From Ciona savignyi (lineage: Eukaryota > Chordata > Ascidiacea > Phlebobranchia > Cionidae): a stretch of 64,000 nt of DNA. Numbering within the stretch: the stretch's first letter is position 1; each line of letters begins with the position of its first letter. The stretch lies in the NCBI GenBank assembly GCA_000149265.1, contig CH002809.1, positions 432,279-496,278 of the forward strand, read 5' to 3'. The notes under the pieces are model-generated. The model was not told the origin of the DNA and ran no database searches. It saw only the letters and a program-made list of their open reading frames with translations. Shown in pieces: positions 1 to 14,567 of this stretch. A program made the position numbers and the translations under genes.

Positions 1-540
1 AAAACCTCAAAAATACGGTAGTTAAACAAAGTTCTACACACAGTATAACATGGCTGATACTCCCTTGTGCTCACTACTGTTCAAATTTCAAATCATAATA
101 TTTTTCCCTAGCACTGGAAATGGTAATACTGTTATCGGTTGAATCGCACAGGAATAAATGCAACCTACTATATTGCATCATAATAAAATATTTATCTGAA
201 CTACCTATATATTCACAATTAAAAAAATTTGAAGAGAATTCTTTTTACGTAGCATATGCAATGCATGAAGTTGTATGTTAGTCCTAGCAAAACCACAAAC
301 CCAGGGTAATAAGGTATTAGGTATTACTAATCACTTCTGCATACTGTCCTCATGTCCTTAAGACCTTTATAAACATTGCCACTGCAGCCTTTTATCGAAA
401 ATGGAATTTTCTGAAATGTATCTTATAACCAAAAATATTATTATTCTGGATTTAGTTTTTATTTGCTAAGGTTGCTTTATTACTAGTATATTTTTTGTTA
501 AGAACATATACTTCTCCAAACTGCTCCCATTAGAATATAC

Positions 541-825
541 GATATTCATGTTTATCCCCGTCAATGGGAAAACCAAGGTGGTTAACATACGGGCAATCGT
601 CATATCACCTCGCGCCCACCGTCGGGTCACCAAAGCTATTGCAGTGTGTTGTATATGATAGACACGTTCTTTTAAATTGCTGGAACCCATTAATCCACTA
701 GGTTCAGGCAATGTGCGTAAAGTGCCTTGCTCAAGGATACAACCGACCAGCTAGCAACCAGTTTCGTTTCCACAACCTTCTGATTGAAAGGCGACGCACT
801 TAACCGCCAGACTAACCGGCCGAAC
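541..825 (-). repeat. tRNA-headed SINE, near full length
   Basis: The minus strand reads head (CCGGTTAGTCTGGCGGTTAAG, box A-like), box B-like GGTTG..GCGAAAC, body, then a tail ending in ATG.ATATC. It lies 3' of DUS2 exon 5. Confidence 0.8.
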
Positions 826-1309
826 TAGATAACACAGGCAATCTTTAAAATATCTTTTTCCCTAAATTTGTTAACAGAAGCTATTGTGCCATGCTAAGAT
901 ACACTGCTACAGTTTTTGTTCAACTTTTTAGTCAACAGAGTTCAGGCAACCTCCACGTAATTTCCTAAATGACACAAAATAAACCCAACAGCTTGGTTGC
1001 TCTCCAATAATTAGCACACTTTACCTAATTCTAGGAAAAATCAGTTGTTTGAACTACAAATGCTGTAAATAAGTAAAACAAATTGTTTTAAACCCAACTC
1101 TAACTTATTTCTAATAAAATTTACATTTGAATCCAATTATTTCAAATTTGTATCTGAGATACCTACCAGTTAAAGAATTCCTAAATAAAAATGTTGGCCC
1201 ATGAAACTATGAGAGTAACTTGCATTATTGAAGTTACACGAATAAATTTTTTGGGAAAACCTGTTTAAGATTATTTTTTAAGTTTAAAATGCCATAAAAG
1301 CTCACAAAC

Positions 1310-4277
<2,968 letters not shown>

Positions 4278-7200
4278 ATGTTTCTGCTTGGCAGTCCTAA
4301 AATGATACGAATTATAGGAACTTGTGTATTGATATTAGTTAACTGTATCAACTCATCAGCCTTAAACGACAGTACATTAACAGGTGAGTACAGTAATCGT
4401 GGATTTAGTAACTGTTATGTCCGAGCGGTTAGTCTGGTGGTTAAGTGCGTCGCCTTTCAATCGAAAGGTTGCAGGTGCGAAACTGGTCGCTATAGCTGGT
4501 CGGTTGTGTCCTTTGGCAAGGCACTTTACTGAAATTGCCTGAATTCAGCGGATTAATGGGTTCTACCAAATTGAAGGAACATGTCTATCATATACAACAC
4601 ACTGCAATAGCTCCGGTAACCCGACGGTGGGCGCGAGGTAATCTGACGATTGCCCGTGCGTTAACCCCCTTGATTTTCTCATTTACGGGAATAAAGATGA
4701 ATATATCCTATCCTATGCCCTTTAAAATGCATTTACCGTTTCAGTTTCTGGAGAAAGATTGAATAAAGAAGATTGCACCGGTACAATTTATGATGCTCCC
4801 AACTGCACGTGTCCTGAAACAGCTTTTAAATGCGACTGTAAGCACACAAATACGTGCAGAAATATATCGTGTATACCAATATATCAGATATGCAATGGAG
4901 TTGCCCAGTGTAGTGACGAAAGCGATGAACTAAATTGTACTTGCAAAAGTAATGAAGTAAGGTGTGGTTGTATCTTTGATAAAAGCAACTGCAGGAACGA
5001 TACGAAGTGTATACAAAGACGCCAAGTTTTGGACGGAAGTCGAAATTGCGTGGACGGCTCAGATGAACCATGCCTCCATGGTACAGCCAATACACCTGGT
5101 CTAAATTGCCTGCACAGATTGCTACATTGTCCAAGTTATCGACTCAAAGAATTAGCACTTCTCCAGCTGAGAGGCATATTTGGGGCAACGGCTCCATACA
5201 AGTGCTGGGAAATGGAATCATATGATAACGAAACCTTTGTGAGTAAAACATATTGGCGGTGCGTCCTTGGTTACGGTTGGATACAAAAAAATCCAGGATT
5301 TTCATACCAAATACCCTATCTGGAGAAATGCACAAGGCTGTTAAACGAAACAACTGCATTAATGCAGTGTCAAAATAACCGTTTGCTAATGGGAAAAGAC
5401 ACGTGTTACCAACCATTGTTCTGTTCGGGCGGAGGTAAACTTCCTAATCAGGAATCCTCTACGTTTAAATGCAAACCTAAAGCATCATACGGTTGTACTG
5501 ATAATCGAATTCAGATTTCGCAAAATAACCTTTTTGACTCTGACTCAAACTGCGCTGACGAATCTGATATCTGTTATTTAAATGGGGAAATTACGTGCTT
5601 CCGATGTCTTCAAAGCGGTGGTTTGATAGCTAAAACGCAGGTTTGTGATGGAATCATAGATTGCGAGGACTTAAGTGATGAGTGTTTGTGTGAAGACCAA
5701 TCAACCTGTCTTAGAAATAAGAAAATAAAGATGAACTGCAACAAGACATTTTGTCAAGAGGATAACACGTGTGTCGCAAGCAAATCGCAATGTGTTTTGA
5801 ACCAACAATATAAATGGCAAGCGCAAGTAAACAAATTTGCCGAATGTAGAAATACAACTCCACCGATCGTATTTGCACCTCGGTGCGACGGAATTTTGGA
5901 TTGCCCTGGCTTCGAAGACGAGTGCGAAGATTGCTTACATAAAATTCCTGTCTGCTCAAAACAGTTTAACTGCTGGTTCGATACAACACAAAATACATTC
6001 AAGCTGCTAAAGATACAGTTTTGCGATGGCTTGGAGTCTTCCCCTGGAGTTTCAGCCCCGCGTTTGACGGTGTTTTATCCAAACGGCGGATACACGCAGA
6101 CCTACGCCACTCCATTCATGTTTTTAACCAGAGTTAGTCAATCCTTTAACATGACTCTGAATGACTTTCTTGAATTTCTCCATACCACAAATGCAACAGG
6201 CTCAACTGTTTTTGGTCGCCTAGCAAACAGAATGAATGTTTCGATGACTCAAATTCACAGCGCAATCAACGGCGCGTCGCAAGACAGCTTCGTACAGGCT
6301 GTAAGGCAATGGATGAACGCAATCGCGATATTTTTCCCTTTGTGTTCGTACGGTTTCGACGAAGTAAACTGCACAAACCGACATTACTGCAAACAAAGCA
6401 CCTCAATAAGCATTGACAAATCACGAACTTGTAACGGGGTAATTGATTGTGAAGACGGCTCTGACGAAGAGGTTTCACTTTGCGCCTCAAAGAGGTTTTA
6501 CTGCGCGAGCAAAGTGCCCCTTTCCATCGACAGAACTCTAGTGGAGGATGGAATCAAAGATTGCTCGGACGGTAGCGATGAATGCCCGATGAACAGCACA
6601 AGGAATACGCTATTTTCATCGCAGTCAGATATGATTGGAAATTCTATTTTGCGCACATTTTTCTGGATAATGGGGCTTTCAGCTATTATCGGGAACACAG
6701 TCGTTATCGTAACAACGATTTCGAAGCTGAAAAACTTTTCAAAAAATTCAGCAACAAAAAATAACAACTGCTGGTTGGTAATAAACTTGGCAATTTCCGA
6801 TTGCCTTATGGGCGTGTATCTCATATCTGTTTCCATAAAAGGAGCACAGTTTCATGGGAAATATTGCTATCTAGACCTGGATTGGAGAACCAGCAGTTCT
6901 TGCTCTCTACTTGGTTCATTGGCGTTGTTATCAACTGAAACTAGTATCTTCATAATGACTATTATGACCACTCAACGAGTCTTTGCCGTGTTTCGGCCAA
7001 TCGAATCAATGATTAGCAGTTTTGGTTCAGTAGTTATTCCAACTTTCGTTGCGTGGTTGTGCGGACTGTTCATTGCAATCTTACCATTATTTGAATCCGA
7101 CTATTTTATATTATCAGCTTGGTACCCAAACAGATTCTACAAATTGAGGGAAGTATCAAGAATCAATATGACGATCCTGGCAAACAGAATAAGCAATGTT

Positions 7201-7767
7201 ACTGTTGTAAACTGGGACCAGTCTAAAAAGATTTTACACGAAGCAGTCTCGGTTTTTAAAATCAAAGCAGAGATTAGATATTACGGAGAGACGAGCGTTT
7301 GTATGCCGAGATTGTTTCTACAAGTTGGAAACGAAACTTGGGAGTATACCGTGTTTTTAATCACCTTAAACCTTATTATGTTCCTCTATATTTCGTTCAG
7401 TTACCTTCTGATTTATAGAAAAGGTGTTCACTTGGAAAGCTCGGGTTCAAAGGCAAGAAAAAACTCAATGCAGGCTAGGATTTTCAGGCTCATTCTAACC
7501 GATTTTCTGTGCTGGATTCCTATCTGCGTGCTGGTCTACATTAGCCTGGCCGGCGTGCAACTAAACAAGATCGTATATGTTGTAAGTGCAGGAGTCTTAC
7601 TTCCCATAAACAGCGCTCTGAACCCGATCATTTACTCCAAAGTTATCAGCGACGGTATTTTAAAGTTATGCACATCGTTTGCTGGACGATTTTGCAGAAA
7701 AGATACATCGAATTCAGAACCACATGTGGATAACGTATATTCTCCTGATAACACAACTCCATTGTAA
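4278..7767 (+). CDS. LDL-receptor class A repeat G-protein-coupled receptor
   Basis: Two exons: 4278-4383, and 4745-7767 after intron 4384-4744. The phase-1 join restores one frame of about 1042 residues. ATG 4278, or internal ATG 4302, precedes a signal-like segment (IRIIGTCVLILVN). The ectodomain of about 620 residues is cysteine-rich with several LDLa modules carrying C..SDESDELNC, NCVDGSDEPC, DCEDLSDEC, DCEDGSDEE and DCSDGSDEC calcium-binding ends, plus many N-glycosylation sites. Seven TM helices follow at about residues 667-1002, with GNTVVIV (TM1), LAISD (TM2), CWIP (TM6) and NPIIY (TM7). The architecture recalls relaxin-receptor/GRL101-type receptors, but no leucine-rich repeats are visible. 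The TM3 DRY position reads TQR. The ligand is unknown. Intron 1 contains a SINE. Confidence 0.85.
4418..4716 (+). repeat. tRNA-headed SINE copy in GPCR intron 1
   Basis: Head TGTCCGAGCGGTTAGTCTGG, tail ATATATCCTATCCTA. It fills most of the 361-bp intron and ends about 28 bp before the acceptor. Confidence 0.85.
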
Positions 7768-9593
7768 ATACTTTCACTATAGAATTGGTAGCCAATTGTT
7801 ATCATATTGTGCGTTTACTAATCATTATCTTTATGTATAATAGCGCAGAACGGTTCTTTTTCTAACCTGCCTGAGATTCCACGCCATTACAAACGATTGT
7901 ACAAACTGGCTTATCTTTTAAAGTATTGTAAGCATATATTAACGTATCCCCTTATTAGTATTTGTTTTTGATATTTGTAACATGTATTTGTCCAAAATCA
8001 CCTTTATTTTTTCCCACCTCTGCGGTAGCCCACTTGTCTATATCCAAAGGTCAACGAACTAAAACTATCAAGTGTGTTTTTTTTACAGTTCGGCCGATCA
8101 GAATAACCATCGGGTGTCAGGCTATTAATCGAAAGGCGAGAAAGAAGAGACCAGTAGCTAGCTGGTGTAGGCCTACAGTCGTGTGGCCTGTACACTAGCT
8201 AGCTACTGGTGTGGTAACGCGACCGATACATACCGACTTACATACAAAAAACGGTCTTAGCAACGAACCCATTATGAATTCGAAACTAAACCCGGTAGCA
8301 AAAAAACAGTAGCTAGCTGGTCGGTTGTTGCCTTGGGAAAGACACTTGACGTGGCGGATGTTGCCTTAACCTAGTGGTTAAGTCTGGTGGGAACGATTAA
8401 CAACAGCTTAATACGCAAGAGAATTTGCAACACGAGTAATTTCTTACAATATTGCCATCGTATTCAACACAAGGCGTCATCTTCGGTAATACTTGCCCAA
8501 GGACACAACCGACTAGATAGCGACTAGTTTCGCACCTTTAACCTTTCGATTAAAAGGCGACGCACTAAACCGCCAGACAAACTACGGTAAATATACTGTA
8601 ACGCGTGCGCTTATTTTCACCAGCAAGGTTAAACAAGAGTACGAAATTCAACGAATTTGATCATATACTCCTAAAAAATAATTTCCGACAGCGGTAACAT
8701 GAATCGCTTATTCCAAACCTTGCTGAGTAGTCCAGTGGAAGTATACCCGAAAAACAACACGCTATTAATATCCAATATATTTGATAACCCGGTAGCCCTC
8801 TAAGGGCTGGAAGTTACTGCACTTGAAGTGCTGGCGAATTTTATCGCATCGTTTTTATACCGCTGTGGTTGATGCGGATAAAAGTACTTTTACCTCAGGG
8901 ACAGAATAGCAAACCGGTGATCGAGGACCATTCGTCGCTTATCGGGAATACACGTTCGTTATCTGACGAGGAAATATTTCTGTGTGATGCAGATAACCTG
9001 CTGCGAGGACAAACAATTTCGACAGTGATTTATATGAAGCAAAGAGCTGATGTCAGCCCTGAAGCAGGAAACAAAATGACTCATTCGGTTTCAGTTTATT
9101 ACTATTTGATTAAGTGCACGGAAATCAGTACAATACACAATATAATCTCATAGCTTTTTTGCAATATGGGCATATTTTACAATTATAATACGATTTTAAG
9201 ATACCGTATATAGATTTAGTACACCACAAAATAAACAGAATGTGATAGGTCTATGCATTATTCAAAAGACCAGCAACTTTAGTAGAAAAACAGCAGGCAT
9301 ATATTCCAACTTTTTGCACGTCAATAAAACGCAAAGCTTGTCAGTCCTTGTTAGTGAATTAAAATGTCGTAAGCTGAATCATAAATAAAAACACCACCCC
9401 GTCTACAAACCATAAATATGGACATACGCTCTCTATCTATGCATTGATGGTTGACATTTGTTAGCGAATTTCTAAACACGGAATGCGCCAGTCAAATTAT
9501 GCGTGTTCTATCTTTCCGACCTGAGTACATAATTCAAAGAATATAAAATGCAACAACCATGATTTAAGAGCAAAAACAACAATTTCATGCAAG
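7768..9593. other. intergenic between GPCR and CYBA 3' ends
   Basis: Convergent 3' ends. It holds a second-family tRNA-like fragment (about 8190-8300), a plus-strand SINE fragment (about 8306-8390) and a minus-strand SINE fragment (about 8487-8590). A 94-codon open frame lies at 8869-9153 and a short ATG frame of 34 codons starts at 8699. Neither is recognised. Confidence 0.5.
8869..9153 (+). other. unassigned open frame, 94 codons
   Basis: The frame opens with TTG; the first ATG is at 8872. The predicted product is acidic/polar with no domain I recognise (segments DEEIFLCDADNLLRG and MKQRADVSPEAGNK). Composition looks more protein-like than the AT-rich surroundings. It could be an exon or relic of an unrecognised gene, or chance. 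Confidence 0.15.
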
Positions 9594-12367
9594 TTAGAGT
9601 TGGTTGGGATTGTTCACATTTTGTGGCAATCGAGGGGGCGGTCGGCTGGGTGGCTGAGTGACGTCAGCTGATTGGGATCGCACTTCAGTGCGCGCACTTA
9701 CTGGTGCCCATTTCTCGTTGTGACAGGCGGCCTGAAACATTGTTGAAACATTCGCATGGCTGTTTAAAAGCTACAGTGTGGCCTGAAACATTGGCTGTTT
9801 ATAAGATTTATTGTGGCCTGAACATTGGCTGTTTATAAGATTTATTGTGGCCTGAACATTGGCTGTTTATAAGATTTATTGTGGCCTGAACATTGGCTGT
9901 TTATAAGATTTATTGTGGCCTGAACATTGGCTGTTTATAAGATTTATTGTGGCCTGAACATTGGCTGTTTATAAGATTTATTGTGGCCTGAACATTGGCT
10001 GTTTATAAGATTTATTGTGGCCTGAACATTGGCTGTTTATAAGATTTATTGTGGCCTGAACATTGGCTGTTTATAAGATACATTGGGGCCTGAAACATTG
10101 GCTGTTTATAAGATTCATTGTGGCCTAAAACATTGGCTGGTTATAAGATACATTGTGGCCTAAAACATTGGTTGTTTATAAGAAACATTGTGTAGTATTC
10201 GTTATTATTATATTTTTTATTTTCTTTATTATTTAATCATTTTATTGTTAACCTTTATAAGAATCGTGTGTTTATGTAACGATTTATACAAATGTAAGCA
10301 TAAAATTGTGATTACTCACTCCTAAATAGATGCCACTTCCAATTATAACGAAGACAGAACCCAGAAGTGTTGGTACAATGATTGCTGATGGTATGCAAAC
10401 TCTATAAGGTAAAAATGATCGAAATGCTTTGCTCGTCCGACCGATTAGCTTGTTTAATTAGTGTGTCGCCTTTCAGGACAAGGGTTGAAAATTTAAAACT
10501 GCTCACTAGGTAGTCGGTCCATAGGCAAGACACCTAATAGTTAGTGCCTAAACCCAGTGGAAGGATGAGTTCTACCAAATTGAAAGAATGTCTAAATCAT
10601 ACACAACACACTGCAATAGCTACTGTAACCTAATGTGTTAACCCACTAGGTTTTCTCATTCACGGGAATAAACATGAATATTCTAACTTATTTGTATTGA
10701 AAATGCAACAGATATACTTATAGATAGTATATTATTTGGAATTGATCCACAAAAATGTAACAACCAACTTACATGAAATATGCGATAGCCCTGAAGTAAT
10801 AATTGTCAACAAATGGTAACTTGGTCAGCAGAGTAGCAGTACAAGATTGGAAACTGAAAAAAGACGTTGAAACTTAAGTTACCATATCCATTATTTATTA
10901 CAGTATACTATTACAAGGTGTTAGAACAGTATTAAAAATGTTTGCAGTAATTTTTGTTATGTACATTAAGAATGATTAGAATAGTACCGGTATATCCNNN
11001 NNNNNNNNNNNNNNNNNNNNNNNNNNNNNNNNNNNNNNNNNNNNNNNNNNNNNNNNNNNNNNNNNNNNNNNNNNNNNNNNNNNNNNNNNNNNNNNNNGTA
11101 GTCAATCATTATACATACCGTCTTTCAGCAGTGTTTCCTTTGTTCTTTCTACCTCGCGGATATTCAAGTATAATTATTATTATACCAAAAATTCTGGAAA
11201 CACCAGTATTTGATGATGTAGTTAAAGAAAATTCAAATGTTTTACAGGTTATGTGGTGGTTGATGCATTGTATGTATTATGTATACATAAGATTTCCAGC
11301 AATGTATGATATTGGAAAAAAAAGTCCTATTAACAATTAAAACTGTTAGACCACGCTAGTATTTATTATCTTTCCTCCAGTTTTATTTAAAAAATTCAAT
11401 ACTAATTTCTTCACTATCCCAAATTATTGTTATTAAATAAAATTTTCAACACGGATTAGTCCAAATAGAGAATTTAATAAATATACCAACCACAAAAACA
11501 ACCTAACATACAGTTAGAAATAGTTCCACGAAAAAGGATACAGTCCATAAATTCCAATCGGCAACCAAAACATAAAGTTCTTTAACAAACCACCCATTAT
11601 CCCAATGATTCCTCCAATAGACAGAACTGAAATAAAAAATAAATCAGCTGCCAAATGTGAAAGTGAACGAATATGAAAAATATTTGTTTTTCAGCATTAA
11701 CCTAACTCTTCTTTTTCAACTTATCTCACATAATTACATGCATTTGGTAATAGGTACGCGAGTAGATCTGACGATTGCCCTTGTGTTAACCCCCTTGATT
11801 TTCCCATTCACGGGGATAAACATGAATATCCTATCCTACTATTTTAAAATTGTTTTGTTATAAAAATCTGAAAATGTCAGTTTAATGCTTAGATTTAAGC
11901 TACTTAGATTTTCTGTGAAAATGACTTAAAATTAAATTGTACCACCTAAATTAATACATTATAGTTAGTCTACCATTCATGATAATTTGTTTTTGATCCC
12001 GTAAATGCGAGGATAACAAAAACGGTCACTATAAACATTAATAGTAAAACGTAAAAAGCAACTAAACTGACAGTAAACATGAATAGGGAAAAGTATAAAG
12101 CAACTAAACTGCACAAATGAGTTTGATAATGTATAACTGTTATGGTAGATGATTAAATATTACTGTTGTGTCGAATGTACGGTACCGGTACGGTATTTTT
12201 AAATAATTCATACAGTTTGAAGATATTTTTGGAGATATGCAAATTATTCTGCCCCGAGCAATCGGCAAAGTTTTGAGCGACTTACCATAACTTCCCAGCA
12301 AAGCAGTTTCATTTGCCCACATTCCCCACTGAATGCTTCTTACATTGTTGCTTGATGAGGCAGGCAT
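9594..12367 (-). CDS. CYBA: cytochrome b-245 alpha chain (p22-phox), complete
   Basis: Small membrane subunit that stabilises NADPH oxidases and offers a proline-rich docking site to organiser subunits. Six minus-strand exons: 12286-12367 (ATG 12367), 11542-11626, 11119-11193, 10773-10853, 10320-10401 and 9594-9731 (TAA). Phases join exactly to 181 codons (180 aa; human about 195). Signatures: IQWGMWANETALLGSY at the N-terminus, ILEYPRGRKNKG in the cytosolic loop, FVDNYYFRAIAYFIVCIPSA, GSGIYLG, then NEKWAPV and the proline-rich QPPSRPPPRLP, which corresponds to the human SH3-binding PPSNPPPRPP. Exon 2 uses an unusual GTATCC donor. Intron 3 holds the 100-N gap, introns 1 and 4 hold SINE pieces, and intron 5 holds a minisatellite. 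Confidence 0.93.
9775..10192. repeat. 34-bp minisatellite in CYBA intron 5
   Basis: About 12 head-to-tail units; GCCT(G/A)A starts at 9781, 9816, 9850, 9884, 9918, 9952, 9986, 10020, 10054, 10088, 10123 and 10158. Units from 9816 to about 10080 are essentially identical with period 34; the edge units diverge and are 35 bp. A more diverged half-unit at 9731-9780 overlaps the exon 6 acceptor. On the gene strand each unit contains CCAATGTTCAGGC or a close variant. Confidence 0.95.
10434..10688 (+). repeat. diverged SINE copy in CYBA intron 4
   Basis: CGTCCGACCGATTAGC head, ACACAACACACTGCAATAGC body, ATAAACATGAATATTC tail, with internal deletions. Confidence 0.65.
10998..11097. other. assembly gap (100 N)
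   Basis: Run of N in CYBA intron 3. The round length suggests a placeholder of unknown true size. Confidence 0.99.
11755..11840 (+). repeat. SINE 3' fragment in CYBA intron 1
   Basis: Only the GATCTGACGATTGCCC ... ATATCCTATCCTAC end of the SINE is present. Confidence 0.75.
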
Positions 12368-14567
12368 TGTTGTTTAAAAACCCAAATTAAAGTCAATTTA
12401 AAATCCGCTTTGTTATTCTTTAATTGTCTGAAATTACTCTACCCGAGCTTACTGTGCATGCTATAAAAAGTCGATGACGTCGGCATCTTTTCTCTTTGGA
12501 AAAAATGTTACTTTTTGTTAAGGGGTGTGAAAATTGACTATATAACAGAGAGAAAAATAAAGTTTTGCACTATTAAGTTGAAACATAGCCAACATCAATC
12601 TGCAGATTATTTTCACTAGGGCTGTTTTGATTAATACGACTGGTATACATAGCTAACTCAGGTAAAAGTAACTACTGATTTAAAGTCGGAATTTTCAGAA
12701 AAATTAAGGGGGATTACCTAACTAAATTATATAGTCATTAAAACCAACGACACCAGAAATCAACAGTGGTTTCATTTAACCATCAAGAAAGCTTTAATCC
12801 TTGCTTAATGCATTTTTTCCAAATATCTTTGCTAAAAATTTTTTTGAAAGAATCACGGATAGATATACCCTGAGACATGACCGACTGGGGAGCACATCTG
12901 TAACTTGTCAGACTGTCAATCAGAAGATTTCGGTCAAAATCAGCAGCATTAATTATTTGACAGTATCTTAAACTGTAGCAATGTGTCCATTGTAATTAAT
13001 ACAGTGTAATGGTAGGCCTATATTGTCAAAGGAAGACCTGGCAACTATACTAACCAGACAGGTAAGACCAACAAAATGTAATTATATAATATTTTAATAA
13101 AAACTCACATGCCAATTTTTCCTATTCTATAAAAAAATATAAGACGACCAGTTCGGAAAAAGTATAATAAGGATTGTTTTAAAGACAAGTGCATGTTTCT
13201 GTGCTAAATTAAAGATTTGAAAAAAATGATGTCCTTTTTACTCATTGCCTCCCTGGTTAGGCTGTTATTATATGCTTTTGATCAATAATTGTAAAGTAAT
13301 CAGTACCACAGTATGTAGTTGCAAGTTTAGGAGCGCTTAATTGGCAAGTTTCTTAGTTGCCGTTAAATTACTTCCTGAGTTTAAAGAACTAATTTTACTA
13401 GATGCTGAAAACATGCTACATTTGCATACCATGAATCTTTTTTTCTTTGGATTCGATCGCATAAAAATCGATACTGTATGGTAGAACGCCATTGGAAAGA
13501 ACGACCAGCAAATCAGTCAGAAAGCAGACGGGCAGATAAGAAGACATATGCACAAAGTTATGCGCTGCTATTTCGAACTAACTGAATTTTCCAAAGCACC
13601 GACTTAAATCTTAATAGTAAATTATACGCCACAAAACATAATTTGCATACGAAAATCTAGCTATAAAAATACTTAATCAAGCTTAGGGTTGACAAACTTA
13701 AAATTTTTAACTTTGAAGTGCGTAAGAAATTTATTCTTGTGTGCTTATGGCAAAATGAGATTTAATGTTGTTTTGGTTTAAAAGAAGAAACTTTATTACG
13801 TTCATACCCTAGCAATGTTTCTTAAACTAAAACTAGTGCAAGCACAAGAGGGTTATTAAAACTGATCACGGTAATACGTGCAATGCTTGGTTAAAACCGA
13901 TCACGGTCATAGGCTTACGTGCAACCCGCTACGCAAAGAAAGTTGTATCATTAATCGTTTAAGCAGCACTACGTAATATGATCCTCTACTCACACAGCCT
14001 TTACAGGCCATACGATTTTATGTTTTACATACAAAATTTACCAATATGTTAACGAAATATAAACCAACTGCTATTTCGTATGCTAATACCCGTGACAACA
14101 TTAGAGTGTGAGATTTGCTGAATTCACAAATCCAAGAAACTCACGCTTCAGCCTGTATGACTTAGTAATAATATCGTTTCCTGCAGCTGCCTATTATATC
14201 CAGTCCAGCAGTGGATCTACGCGCTGAACAATAAGCGTTTCAATCTGGTTTAGGATCTTAGACAGTAACAAACAATACTAGTTTTGGCCAGCACAGTAAG
14301 AAAAACTTTTTCAATTAGGCTTAGTGACAGTTACGGTGGTATAACAATTTGCTTTAATGTTTATAATGCTTAAGTACAGTAAAAAGCAACCAATGCCCAG
14401 GTGTTACTTGAATTTTGTATCCTACTTTACGTTTATGTGACCTAGTCAGAGGACTCCATAGTGTTAAGTTTAAACACAGTTTCGAAGTGCATAAGTATTA
14501 CCTTGTTGGTTATCCCATTATAGTTCTCTATGTACCCGGAGTGTTATACAGCACAATATACCAAGCC
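12368..14567. other. intergenic, no gene recognised
   Basis: About 2.2 kb of AT-rich sequence between the CYBA start (minus) and the first JmjC gene (plus). No open frame with recognisable content, no SINE and no clear core promoter element was found. Confidence 0.5.

Noticed and set aside
466..711. Many 60-90 codon frames starting [17 protein letters not shown]
   Set aside because: They recur on both strands wherever the SINE occurs and are translations of the SINE body, not genes.
4826..6836. Antisense open frames across the GPCR exon
   Set aside because: Mirror frames of a long coding exon, with no motifs.
9775..10192. CRISPR-like regular repeat
   Set aside because: Units are contiguous without unique spacers, in an intron of a eukaryotic gene: a minisatellite.
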